A stretch of DNA of 64,000 nt from Pseudooceanicola algae. Its GTDB lineage: Bacteria; Pseudomonadota; Alphaproteobacteria; Rhodobacterales; Rhodobacteraceae. The notes under the pieces were generated by a model. That model was not told the origin of the DNA. It ran no database searches and saw nothing but the letters and a program-made list of their open reading frames with translations. This document shows, piece by piece, positions 1-7,561 of the stretch (the first letter of the stretch is position 1; every line of letters starts with the position of its first letter). The DNA lies in the NCBI RefSeq assembly GCF_003590145.2, contig NZ_CP060436.1, positions 1,398,001 through 1,462,000 on the forward strand. The letters are read 5' to 3'. The position numbers and the translations under genes were made by a program.

Positions 1-124
1 GGCCCGACCAGAACCGAGGGTCGCCAGCGCCGATATGCAACTATCCTGACGGACTGAACACATCCCCCGTCAGCGCAGGACAGTGCAGTCAGGTGAAACA
101 GTCAGGCACAGCGATTTCGCGCCC
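1..124. other. Window start, no gene seen
   Basis: Sequence after the 3' end of the sensor-like gene. No hairpin-T terminator or coding frame that I can support. Confidence 0.4.
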
Positions 125-685
125 TCACTTGTGGCGGTCTGCGGGTGGCTGGCTCAGGGCCTCTTCCAGCCGGTCGGCGACGGCCAGGCGATCGGCGCGG
201 GACATGCCGGCGATCCGTTCCAGCAGAACCTTCTGGCCAAGGGCCTGACGCCGCATCGCCTCGTCCAGCTGCCGCTGCACGCTCACCTCCAGGGCATCGG
301 GGTCGAAAGGCTCGGCGCGCAGGACCATCAGCAACTTGTCGAACTCGGCCCTGACGTCGTCCCGTTCCGGACGGTCAGAGCGCAGCTCGCGACCGATTTC
401 ACGTCCGATTTCGCGGCGATCCTCGCGGCTGAGCGCATAGGCGATCACGCCCCCGACCCGATCCGCGGGGGGCGGGGCGCTGCCCGGTCCCGGCCCGCTC
501 GGGCCGCGCATCACAGCGCCGATCACCAAACCGGCAACGGCCAGGTTCAGCGCCAGCGAAATGAAGAAGGCGATCCGGAGCCCCATGCTCTGCGTCGGGC
601 TCTGCGTCGGCTCTTGCTTCGGGCCGGGTGTCTGTTCGGGGCCGCCTGTGCCACCTGCCTGACCCGCCGTCTTGTTCTCGACCAT
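125..685 (-). CDS. Periplasmic heavy-metal-sensor-like membrane-anchored protein
   Basis: 186 aa. A Gly/Pro-rich cytoplasmic leader of about 35 residues is followed by one hydrophobic segment (MGLRIAFFISLALNLAVAGL) and a charged, helical periplasmic part with repeated Arg/Glu pairs (REIGREIGRELRSDRPERDD). This layout matches the CnrX/NccX-like heavy-metal-sensor fold family, in which a membrane-anchored helical hairpin senses envelope stress or metal. The ATG at 685 lies 4 nt after the stop of the preceding gene, so it is the last gene of the ECF sigma operon. No obvious His/Met metal-binding cluster is visible, so metal sensing is unproven. A longer reading frame starting at 739 would overlap the upstream gene and is less likely. 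Confidence 0.7.
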   Translation of the reverse strand: MVENKTAGQAGGTGGPEQTPGPKQEPTQSPTQSMGLRIAFFISLALNLAVAGLVIGAVMRGPSGPGPGSAPPPADRVGGVIAYALSREDRREIGREIGRELRSDRPERDDVRAEFDKLLMVLRAEPFDPDALEVSVQRQLDEAMRRQALGQKVLLERIAGMSRADRLAVADRLEEALSQPPADRHK

Positions 686-689
686 GCGC

Positions 690-1157
690 TTAACCCTCAA
701 CCTGACCGAAATCGTAGAAATCCGTGCTGTCGACCACATAATATTCGAACAATTCCTCGTTCGACGTGGACCCGATCATGGCTTGCATGCCGGTCTGCAA
801 GGCCGTTGGCGGCGTGATCCCGATCCAGACCCCGGCCATGGTGGCAGCCGCCAGACCCGCCAGCGCCGGTGCGCCGCCGATCGCCCCCAGGATCCGGGCC
901 CAAAGCCCCCTGAGCCCGGTCTGGCGCGCCGGTTCCCGGTCCACCGCACCCGACGCTGCCCGGTCCGCCGTCGCCCGATCGGCCAACGCGGTCTCGGCAT
1001 CGGCCAGGATGCGCGCCGTCAGTGTATCTGGCAAAGACCCGGTCTGGCCGCCGGCCCGACCCGCCTCCTGTTCGCTGCGCATTTCGGCAAAGAACGCCTC
1101 CATCGCGGCGTCCGAAAGCCCGGTGGAAAGCCCGGTGTCGTTGCTTCGGTCAGTCAT
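690..1157 (-). CDS. Putative membrane regulator (anti-sigma-like) in ECF sigma operon
   Basis: 155 aa. The soluble Asp/Ala/Arg-rich N-terminal two thirds precede one hydrophobic segment near residue 105 (ALAGLAAATMAGVWIGITPP) and an acidic tail ending in DFYDFGQVEG. The ATG at 1157 overlaps the end of the sigma factor gene by 8 bp, which indicates translational coupling. I recognise no defined domain. Position, single membrane pass and cytoplasmic N-terminus fit an anti-sigma factor or membrane accessory for the adjacent sigma factor, but no ZAS-type His/Cys zinc motif is visible. The role is inferred from context only. Confidence 0.65.
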   Translation of the reverse strand: MTDRSNDTGLSTGLSDAAMEAFFAEMRSEQEAGRAGGQTGSLPDTLTARILADAETALADRATADRAASGAVDREPARQTGLRGLWARILGAIGGAPALAGLAAATMAGVWIGITPPTALQTGMQAMIGSTSNEELFEYYVVDSTDFYDFGQVEG

Positions 1158-1743
1158 CCTGATACCCCAATTCATCGCGCCGTCCTGCCAGGATCTGGCT
1201 GAGCGCCCTCTTGCCCCGCGCCGTGAGACTTTCCACGGCTTCGGTGCTGATCTCCATGATCTCGGCGATCTCAGGATTGCCGAGTCCTTCCAGGTGACGC
1301 AAGATCACCGCCTGTTTCTGTCGGTCGGGCAGCGCATCGAGCGCGCCCTGCAGGGCCGCCATGCGGCTGCGCTGCTGCATTTGTTCGTCCACCGGTTTGG
1401 CCGGATCGGCCGGTTCCGGCACATCGTCGATATCCGTGGTGCCGCCCCGCCGACGACGCAGCCGGTCGGTGCACAGGTTTGCCGTGACCCGGTAGAGCCA
1501 GGTGGTCACCCGCGCTTCGCCCTGGCGCCAGTCCGGAGCGATCTTCCACAGGCGCATCATGGCTTCCTGGGTGACATCCTCGGCTTCGGCCCGGTCGCCC
1601 AGCATGCGCCAGGCCTGCGACAGGACCCGCGGGCCAAGGCGCGCCGTCAGGATTGCCGCGGCCGCCTGGTCACCATTGGAGAACAGCACCAGAAGCGCGT
1701 CGTCCGGTATGGCATCTGGGTCATCGAAGGCCATGTCATTCAT
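1150..1743 (-). CDS. ECF-type RNA polymerase sigma factor
   Basis: 197 aa, usual length for the sigma-70 ECF group. Region 2 is visible around residues 25-95, with the region 2.2/2.3 pattern GDRAEAEDVTQEAMMRLWK and the region 2.4-like stretch TTWLYRVTANLCTDRLRRRR. Region 4 follows (ALDALPDRQKQAVILRHLEG, then NPEIAEIMEISTEAVESL as the helix-turn-helix). The start at 1743 was chosen because it puts region 2 at the usual distance from the N-terminus. It overlaps by ATGA the stop of a small upstream reading frame (1740-1805). It is first in an operon with a putative membrane regulator and a periplasmic sensor-like protein, consistent with envelope-stress or metal-responsive transcription. Confidence 0.9.
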   Translation of the reverse strand: MNDMAFDDPDAIPDDALLVLFSNGDQAAAAILTARLGPRVLSQAWRMLGDRAEAEDVTQEAMMRLWKIAPDWRQGEARVTTWLYRVTANLCTDRLRRRRGGTTDIDDVPEPADPAKPVDEQMQQRSRMAALQGALDALPDRQKQAVILRHLEGLGNPEIAEIMEISTEAVESLTARGKRALSQILAGRRDELGYQDD

Positions 1744-1805
1744 GCCTTGGCGAGGTATCCGTTCGCGCAAGTCCTGGCAATCGGTTCCGTTTGAAAAGAC
1801 GTCAT
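1740..1805 (-). CDS. Possible 21-codon leader ORF coupled to the sigma factor gene
   Basis: Reading down from an ATG at 1805, this encodes a 21-residue peptide starting MTSFQTEPIARTC. Its TGA overlaps the sigma factor ATG as ATGA. A good Shine-Dalgarno (GAAGGA) sits 6-7 nt before this ATG, whereas the sigma start has only a closely spaced AAGG. The arrangement suggests translation of the leader may feed ribosomes to the sigma gene. Too short to judge by composition; it could be chance. Confidence 0.35.
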   Translation of the reverse strand: MTSFQTEPIARTCANGYLAKA

Positions 1806-1940
1806 GTGCTGTCCTTCGGCTGTCGTGCCGGGCCGGGTGGCGCGGCTGTCTATTGGTGGTGACCCAACCTGCAGGGACTGGGGATGCAGGCTCTGCAGGT
1901 CGGATCACCGTTCTTCGGAAGGTACGCCCCGAAGAAAATC

Positions 1941-1985
1941 CCGGCCCCGTCCCGCGCGGTGTTACCTGGTGCGGGACGGGGCCGG
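1941..1985 (-). terminator. Strong intrinsic terminator after the EF-hand gene
   Basis: A perfect 15-bp inverted repeat (CCGGCCCCGTCCCGC at 1941-1955 and its complement at 1971-1985) with a 15-nt loop. On the minus strand it is followed by a T-rich stretch (GATTTTC). It lies 14 nt past the EF-hand stop codon and separates that gene from the sigma operon. Confidence 0.8.
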
Positions 1986-1998
1986 ATATTGCTGCGGC

Positions 1999-2661
1999 TT
2001 AGCCCCGGTCACCGCCAAAGGGCCAAAGCGCCGGACCATCACCGCGGGAGTCATCACGGTGCTCGTCGTCCTGATGGCGCGGCCCGTGGTCGTCCCCGCG
2101 ACGGTCGTGGTCACTGCCGCGCCGGTCATGGTCGTCATCGCGTTGATCGCCACGGGGCGGCCCGCGCCGGTCGTCCTTGTGCTCGGCCATGTGGTCCTGC
2201 ATGGCCTGGAACTCCTCGGCCGAGATCACCCCGTCGTCGTTCTTGTCGACACGAGAGAACATCCGCTCACCGCGATCATCCTTTGGCGTCAGTTCTTCCA
2301 GGCTCAGCACGCCGTCGTCATTGGCGTCGCGGGCATCGACCAGCCGGGCGATCCGGCGGCTTTCCCTCTCGGCCCGGCGTTCGGCCCGCTGGGCTTCCAG
2401 CGTGGCGGCGATTTCATCGGCGTCCAGTTGACCGTCGCCATTGGTGTCCGCCTTGGTAAAGCGGTCCTCGATGCTGGCGCCGTGGCGGCTCTGGATTTCC
2501 TCGAGGGTCACCGAGCCGTCGCCATCCGTGTCCAGATCCGCAAAGCTCATCGCCGGTCCCGGCGGCGGCGTTGTATCACCGGTGTCCTGCGCCAGGGTCG
2601 TAGCTGCGAACCCGGTCAGGGACAGGGCTGTCAGCCCGCTCAGCAAAATGGCCTTGTTCAT
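1999..2661 (-). CDS. Secreted four-EF-hand calcium-binding protein
   Basis: 220 aa. A Sec signal peptide (residues 1-25, hydrophobic core LLSGLTALSLTGFAA, likely cleavage after TLA) is followed by four canonical EF-hand loops: DTDGDGSVTLEE, DTNGDGQLDADE, DANDDGVLSLEE and DKNDDGVISAEE. All have acidic residues at positions 1, 3, 5 and 12. The last 50 residues are a low-complexity Asp/Arg/His tail (repeats of DHDRRG), which could bind metal or nucleic acid. The ATG at 2661 gives a clean signal peptide. It is upstream of the ECF sigma operon on the same strand but separated by a strong terminator. A periplasmic calcium buffer or sensor is likely; the precise role is unknown. Confidence 0.85.
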   Translation of the reverse strand: MNKAILLSGLTALSLTGFAATTLAQDTGDTTPPPGPAMSFADLDTDGDGSVTLEEIQSRHGASIEDRFTKADTNGDGQLDADEIAATLEAQRAERRAERESRRIARLVDARDANDDGVLSLEELTPKDDRGERMFSRVDKNDDGVISAEEFQAMQDHMAEHKDDRRGPPRGDQRDDDHDRRGSDHDRRGDDHGPRHQDDEHRDDSRGDGPALWPFGGDRG

Positions 2662-2938
2662 GGCTCTCTCCTTCATGTTCCGTCTTCAGATCGGGCCAGC
2701 CTCCGTGGCCGTCATCTGCTAATAGATACGGGGGGGCCGCCGGGTTCCGTCGCGGGGAGGCACGCTTTTTTCCGCATCTCCCTTTCGCCGGCCGCTGCGC
2801 CTGCGCAATACGGGGGGCCAGCCCGCCCCCATGACAGCTTTGCGACATCGCGACGCGGAGACGTCGGACCACCTAGGCATTCCGCCCCGGCTGGGTCATG
2901 GTCCGCCGCGATGCGAACCCCGACAAAGGAGGCGCCAG

Positions 2939-3403
2939 ATGCGGAACGATCCTTCCCCAGACCTCAGCGAGCAGGCCTCTTTGCGAAAGGTCCAACCGTC
3001 GGACCCAACCGATACGCGCCCCCGGGGACAGCCCCCGGAAAGGCCCCTTTGGCCGGCATTGAGGCGTGGCTGGCAGCGGCGTTGCCCAAATTGCGGCAGC
3101 GGGCCGCTGATGCTGTCCTATCTGAAGGTGCGCGACAGTTGTCCGGTCTGCGCCGAGGTCTATTCCCATCACCGCGCCGATGACGGCCCGGCCTATCTGA
3201 CGATCCTGATCGTCGGCCATATCGCGGCGCCGGCGCTGCTCAGTACCTGGCTGGCATGGCGTCCCGATCCGATGGTCCTGTTCACCGGCTTCGCTATTGG
3301 CACGGTTGCGCTGTCGCTCTATCTTCTGCCCCGGCTCAAGGGGGGGCTGGTCGCCTTCCAATGGGCCCGGCACATGCATGGCTTCGCCGCCTCCGAGGGC
3401 TGA
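2939..3403 (+). CDS. DUF983 family zinc-ribbon membrane protein
   Basis: 154 aa. The ATG at 2939 is preceded by AAAGGAGG at 2925-2932, which settles the start. Near residues 49-73 there is a CPNCG...CPVC zinc-ribbon pair typical of DUF983. The motif YSHHRADDGPAY follows, then two membrane segments (LTILIVGHIAAPALLSTWLA and a second around FTGFAIGTVALSLYLLPRL). DUF983 proteins have no firmly established function; in this group they commonly sit next to the Nudix gene that follows here after 73 nt. Confidence 0.85.
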   Translation: MRNDPSPDLSEQASLRKVQPSDPTDTRPRGQPPERPLWPALRRGWQRRCPNCGSGPLMLSYLKVRDSCPVCAEVYSHHRADDGPAYLTILIVGHIAAPALLSTWLAWRPDPMVLFTGFAIGTVALSLYLLPRLKGGLVAFQWARHMHGFAASEG

Positions 3404-3476
3404 CAGGCAGCGGCGCAGCCCCGGCATGAAGGATCGGCCTGAAGGATCAGCAAGCAGGTTCAGCACGAAGGATCAC

Positions 3477-4166
3477 ATGCAACAGACCCCTCCGATCCGC
3501 GATGCGGCCAGTGTCATTGCCCTGCGCGACCGTGCAGGGACGCCGCGTATCCTGATGGGACAGCGCGGCGCGGCGGCGGTCTTCATGCCGATGAAATTTG
3601 TCTTTCCCGGCGGTGCCGTCGATCCGGGTGACGCCCGGATCCCCCTGACCGCGCTGCCCGAGCCCTGCGCCACCCGGCTGGCCGAGGCCAGCGCGCCCGG
3701 CATGGCCCCGGCGCTGATGGCCGCCGCGATCCGCGAATTCTGGGAAGAAACCGGGCTGATGCTGGGCCGCCCCGGCGCCTGGCCCGACGCCCCCGGCGAT
3801 TGGCAGGACTTTGCCGCCTCCGGCCACCGCCCGGACCCGAGCCTGCTGCGGTTCATCTTTCGCGCCGTGACACCGCCGGGCCGGCCCCGGCGGTTCGATG
3901 CGCGGTTCTTTCTGGTGGATGCCGATCGGGCCATTGTCGGCGACCCGGATGATTTCACCCATGCGTCGGACGAATTGTCGCTGCTGCAGTGGATCCCGCT
4001 GAGCGAGGTGCGCAATTTCGATCTGCCCTTCATCACCCGCGTTGTCCTGGCCGAGGTCGCCGCGCGCCTCGATCAGCCAGGCCCGCCCGAAAGCGTGCCC
4101 TTCTTTGCCCAGGATGAAGAAACGCAGATGTTCCGCCGGTTGAACGGCATCGCCCCGCCCCTTTGA
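3477..4166 (+). CDS. Nudix hydrolase (NUDT19-like, interrupted Nudix box)
   Basis: 229 aa. The Nudix box is recognisable as KFVFPGGAVDPGD at the front and REFWEETGLML at the back (REx2EExGU). About 35 residues are inserted between the Gly and the REUXEE part, as in NUDT19/NUDT7-like CoA and nucleoside-diphosphate hydrolases. Mg2+-dependent hydrolysis of a nucleoside diphosphate linked to X, possibly an acyl-CoA, is expected; the substrate cannot be read from sequence. The start at 3477 has AAGGA 7 nt upstream. An in-frame ATG at 3426 lacks a ribosome binding site. It probably shares a transcript with the DUF983 gene. Confidence 0.85.
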   Translation: MQQTPPIRDAASVIALRDRAGTPRILMGQRGAAAVFMPMKFVFPGGAVDPGDARIPLTALPEPCATRLAEASAPGMAPALMAAAIREFWEETGLMLGRPGAWPDAPGDWQDFAASGHRPDPSLLRFIFRAVTPPGRPRRFDARFFLVDADRAIVGDPDDFTHASDELSLLQWIPLSEVRNFDLPFITRVVLAEVAARLDQPGPPESVPFFAQDEETQMFRRLNGIAPPL

Positions 4167-4178
4167 TGCCCCTTGCGG

Positions 4179-5126
4179 CTAGTCCGTCGGCGGGCACCAG
4201 ATCGGGTGTGGCACAGGGTCCTTGGCGCGACGGAAATACCTGCGGAAGACCTCGGCATATGAGCGATAGAAATAGCCGCCGTTGCGCCGCAGGTAATGCG
4301 CCTTGCGGGCCCGGTAGAGCGCAGGCAGCTGGTACCATGGACGGCGCGGATGCATGTGATGGACGACATGCAGGTTGTTGTTCAGAAACAGCCAGGCCAG
4401 CGGGCCGCGATCTTCGATGATGACCGTCCGCCCCGAGGCGCGATCATGCGCCTGATGTTCAAGAAAGGTGCGGATCTTCAGGATCGACAGGCCCGCGTAG
4501 CTGCCCGTCAGAAAGGCCCAAAGCGGCATCTGCGACAGGCTCGCCTGCCAGACAATCACCACGCCCAAAGCCGGAAGATGCCCGAGCCAGCCGCGCAGCA
4601 CGGCAGGATCCCCGGCCCTGGCGCGGCAGATTTCGCGGCCTGCAAAGCCCAGCATTCCCAGCGTCGGACCGATCAAGATCCGCCCGGCCAGCCGGTTGTT
4701 GAATCGCAGAACCGCCTGCTGCCAGGGCGCGAGGCCATTCCAGACACGGGGGTCGGTAAAATTGCTTTCGGGGTCGTCATAGGGGTCGGTGATGACCTCG
4801 TCCCGGTGATGCGCCAGATGCGTCGCCTCGAAGCGCAGATAGGGCACAACCAGGCTCAGCGCCGGAAAGACCAGGGCCGCGTTCAGCCAGCGGAGCGCGA
4901 AGGGATGGCCATGAAGCGCCTCGTGGCTGAGCGAAGAATGCAACGCCCCGGTCACCGCGACACCGCAGATCGCCAGCGGCAGGGCCTGAGCAGCCAGCCA
5001 GGTGGTCGAAACCGCCCAAAGCGCGTAGCAGAAGCCGATCAGTGCCAGCGTCGGCCATTCGATCCCGTGGCGCGCGCCCCCCGAAGCCGGGCGTGGGGGG
5101 GCCAGTTGCCGGGCCCGCTCAGCCAT
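4179..5126 (-). CDS. Fatty acid desaturase
   Basis: 315 aa membrane di-iron enzyme. Histidine boxes are visible: HEALHGH near residue 73, HLAHH near residue 107 (preceded by FEATH), and HVVHH near residue 263 (NNNLHVVHHMHP). About four membrane spans flank them. Family knowledge predicts insertion of a cis double bond, or hydroxylation or desaturation of a lipid substrate, in the inner membrane. The start at 5126 overlaps the end of the upstream DUF2061 gene by 8 bp, so the two are translationally coupled. It is convergent with the Nudix gene. Confidence 0.88.
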   Translation of the reverse strand: MAERARQLAPPRPASGGARHGIEWPTLALIGFCYALWAVSTTWLAAQALPLAICGVAVTGALHSSLSHEALHGHPFALRWLNAALVFPALSLVVPYLRFEATHLAHHRDEVITDPYDDPESNFTDPRVWNGLAPWQQAVLRFNNRLAGRILIGPTLGMLGFAGREICRARAGDPAVLRGWLGHLPALGVVIVWQASLSQMPLWAFLTGSYAGLSILKIRTFLEHQAHDRASGRTVIIEDRGPLAWLFLNNNLHVVHHMHPRRPWYQLPALYRARKAHYLRRNGGYFYRSYAEVFRRYFRRAKDPVPHPIWCPPTD

Positions 5127-5337
5127 GTGCCTTGCCGTCAAGGCGCCCCCAGGACACCCGCGCCCAAAGCCGCTCATAAAGGAAATAGCAGGCCATCCCG
5201 AGGCCCGCATTGACCAGCGCCATACCCCCGCCAAGCCGCAAGGACCCGGTGAAGGCCACCCCGACCAGCGCCATGATCACCAACCCGATCCCGGTCCAGA
5301 CCCCCGCCTTCACGATGCTTCTTGCGCGCGTTTCCAC
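5119..5337 (-). CDS. DUF2061 small membrane protein
   Basis: 72 aa with two hydrophobic segments (AGVWTGIGLVIMALVGVAFT and GMALVNAGLGMACYFLYERL). The conserved end YERLWARVSWGR is characteristic of DUF2061. It is coupled to the desaturase gene by an 8-bp overlap, so a role linked to membrane lipid modification is plausible but not shown. Confidence 0.8.
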   Translation of the reverse strand: METRARSIVKAGVWTGIGLVIMALVGVAFTGSLRLGGGMALVNAGLGMACYFLYERLWARVSWGRLDGKAHG

Positions 5338-5425
5338 CTTCCGTCCCCTTGTCCTGACCCTGTCGGGCCAAGGCTATGGGCGGCTGATCCGTGGGGGAAT
5401 CCCGTGTATGATTAACAAATCTCGC

Positions 5426-5438
5426 AATATGTGATATT
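5426..5438. promoter_or_regulatory. Candidate operator palindrome in divergent promoter region
   Basis: AATAT-GTG-ATATT is a perfect 5-3-5 inverted repeat located 10 nt before the ATG of the XRE-type regulator, in the 110-nt intergenic region shared with the DUF2061/desaturase operon. There is no recognisable Shine-Dalgarno before that ATG, so the mRNA may be leaderless. The position fits autoregulation, but the palindrome is short and AT-rich. Confidence 0.35.
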
Positions 5439-5447
5439 TGACACCAT

Positions 5448-6308
5448 ATGCTGGATAAAGTTGACAAACGCTTGCGCGCCGAACAGTTCCGCCGCCGTCT
5501 GCGCGATGCCATGGCGCTGCGCGGTCTCAGCCAAAGCGCGCTTGCCCGCCGGATCGAGGTCGACCGTTCGACCATTTCGCAACTGCTGGGCGGTGACGGC
5601 GCGCGGTTGCCCAATGCGCAGGTGGTCGGCGAATGTGCTGCCGCGCTCGGGGTGTCTGCGGATTGGCTATTGTCGCTGTCGGAAAGGCCAGAAACGGCCG
5701 CCGACCTGCTGGCCACGTCCCTGACGCTGACCACTGCCCAGCGGGCGCTGGTCGATGAACAGATCTTTGCCTGGCATCAGGAGGCTGCAGGATACAAGAT
5801 CCGCCATGTGCCGGCCTCCCTGCCGGACATGCTGAAAACGACAGAGCTTCTTGAGTGGGAATATTCGCCCCACCTGGGACGGACAACGACCCAGGCCATC
5901 GGGGCCTCGGCAGACCGGCTGGAATGGATGCGGCATTCCAATTCGGATTACGAAATCGCCCTGCCCCGACACGAGATGATCGCCTTTGCCACCGGCACAG
6001 GCTATTACGCCGACCTGCCCGCCGATCTGCGACGGCGCCAAATCGACCAGTTCATCACCCTTAGCGAATCCCTTTATCCTCGGCTCAGACTGTATCTGTT
6101 CGATGCCCGGCGCCTGTTTTCCGCGCCAATCACCGTTTTCGGGCCACTGCTGGCGGTTCTATACGCGGGCCAGAACTACATCGCCTTTCGCGACATCGAA
6201 CGGGTCGAGGCCCTGTCACGACATTTCGATCAACTGGTCCGCGAAGCGGCGATCACCGCGCGTGAATTGCCCGGTTTCCTGCGCGAATTGCGGGTCTCGA
6301 TCCGCTAG
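5448..6308 (+). CDS. XRE-family helix-turn-helix transcriptional regulator
   Basis: 286 aa. An N-terminal HTH_3 domain (residues about 14-70, with LSQSALARRIEVDRSTISQL as the recognition core) precedes a C-terminal ligand or effector region of about 200 residues containing LPRHEMIAFATGTGYYADLP. The C-terminal part resembles no domain I can name with certainty. It is divergent from the DUF2061/desaturase operon and ends 6 nt from the convergent aldo/keto reductase. It may regulate the divergent lipid desaturase operon; this is inference from position. Confidence 0.85.
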   Translation: MLDKVDKRLRAEQFRRRLRDAMALRGLSQSALARRIEVDRSTISQLLGGDGARLPNAQVVGECAAALGVSADWLLSLSERPETAADLLATSLTLTTAQRALVDEQIFAWHQEAAGYKIRHVPASLPDMLKTTELLEWEYSPHLGRTTTQAIGASADRLEWMRHSNSDYEIALPRHEMIAFATGTGYYADLPADLRRRQIDQFITLSESLYPRLRLYLFDARRLFSAPITVFGPLLAVLYAGQNYIAFRDIERVEALSRHFDQLVREAAITARELPGFLRELRVSIR

Positions 6309-6314
6309 CACGCA

Positions 6315-7361
6315 TCAGAAGGGCATGGGGTGTTTCCTGTGCACCTCGTCGAGATCCTTCAGCACCTCTTCCGACAGGGTCAGGTCGAGACCGGCAAGGA
6401 TATGCGACAGTTGGGCCGTATTCGTCGCCCCGAAGATCACCGAGGCGGTGAAGGGCCGCTGCGCCACCCAGGCCAGAGCCATCTGGATCGCATCCAGATC
6501 ATGCTTGAACGCGATATCCAGGTAATCATCCACCGCCGGGAAGGCCCGTTTGGAGACGCGCCCGCCAAGTTCCGGCGACAGGGTGATGCGCGACCCGGCC
6601 GGTTTGGCGCGGCCCTGGTACTTGCCCGTCAGCAAGCCTGCAGCGAGCGGCGAAAAGGCCAGAAGGCCGACGTCTTCGTTCAGGCAAAGCTCTGCAAGAT
6701 CGGTGTCGAATTGCCGGCACATCAGCGAATATTCGTTCTGGATTGTCGCCGCGCGGGGGCGTTTGGCGGTGGTCGACTGATGAAGCCATTGGGCCATGCC
6801 CCAGGCGGTTTCGTTCGACAGGCCGAAAGCGCGGATCGTGCCCCGCTTGCGTTCCTTTTCCAGCGCATCAAGGCAGCCCTGCATGTTCTCGATCACCGCT
6901 GCCGGGTCCTGCGCCGAGGGGTCGTAGCGCCAGTTCTGCCGGAAATGGTAGGAGCCGCGATTGGGCCAGTGGAACTGGTAAAGATCGATGTAATCGGTCT
7001 TGAGGCGGCGCAGCGCGCCTTCGATCTCTTCGGGGATGGTCTTGGCGGTGATCGGCTCGCCATCGCGGGAATATTTCATCCCGGCGCCGGAATGCTTGGT
7101 GGCGATGACGATCTCGCTGCGGTGGCCCCGGGATTTTTCCAACCATAGCCCGATGATGCGCTCTGTCCGGCCAATGGTTTCCTCGCGAACCGGATTGACC
7201 GGGTACATTTCCGCCGTGTCGATGAAGTTGATCCCGGCCTCCAGCGCCGCGTCAAGCTGGCGATGCGCCTCGGCACTGCGGGTCTGGTTGCCCCAGGTCA
7301 TCGTCCCCAGACAATAATTCGAGACTTCGATGCCGCTGCGGCCAAGTTCATTCATGCGCAT
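6315..7361 (-). CDS. Aldo/keto reductase (Tas-like)
   Basis: 348 aa TIM-barrel NADPH-dependent oxidoreductase. The catalytic tetrad is visible: Asp and Tyr in FIDTAEMYPVNP (about residues 47-58), Lys in IVIATKHSG and His in YQFHWPNRG. The N-terminus MRMNELGRSGIEVSNYCLGT and the PVNP insertion match the Tas/YajO-type subgroup. An ATG two codons downstream (7355) is an alternative start. The physiological substrate is unknown. Convergent with the XRE regulator. Confidence 0.9.
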   Translation of the reverse strand: MRMNELGRSGIEVSNYCLGTMTWGNQTRSAEAHRQLDAALEAGINFIDTAEMYPVNPVREETIGRTERIIGLWLEKSRGHRSEIVIATKHSGAGMKYSRDGEPITAKTIPEEIEGALRRLKTDYIDLYQFHWPNRGSYHFRQNWRYDPSAQDPAAVIENMQGCLDALEKERKRGTIRAFGLSNETAWGMAQWLHQSTTAKRPRAATIQNEYSLMCRQFDTDLAELCLNEDVGLLAFSPLAAGLLTGKYQGRAKPAGSRITLSPELGGRVSKRAFPAVDDYLDIAFKHDLDAIQMALAWVAQRPFTASVIFGATNTAQLSHILAGLDLTLSEEVLKDLDEVHRKHPMPF

Positions 7362-7530
7362 ATGTCACCCGTCTCTCACCATGGTCCTGCAATATCCCGT
7401 GAAAGTTACGAATTTCCTGCGGCGCGTCACCCCGGAAATCTTCATTTTCAATCAATCGCGTCCTTTTTGGAAAGGCCCCGCCCGTCTCCACGTCCTCGAA
7501 TCCTCGCCGGGGGCCTGTCGCACGGCTTGA

Positions 7531-7545
7531 GAACATTTGGCGAAC
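7531..7545 (+). promoter_or_regulatory. LexA operator (SOS box), GAAC-N7-GAAC
   Basis: GAACATTTGGCGAAC is an exact direct repeat GAAC-N7-GAAC (GTTC-N7-GTTC on the other strand). This is the LexA binding site described for Rhodobacter and related alphaproteobacteria. It lies 17 nt before the ATG of the ImuA-like gene, where a repressor would block transcription. Confidence 0.75.
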
Positions 7546-7561
7546 ATGTCAATCTGATCCC

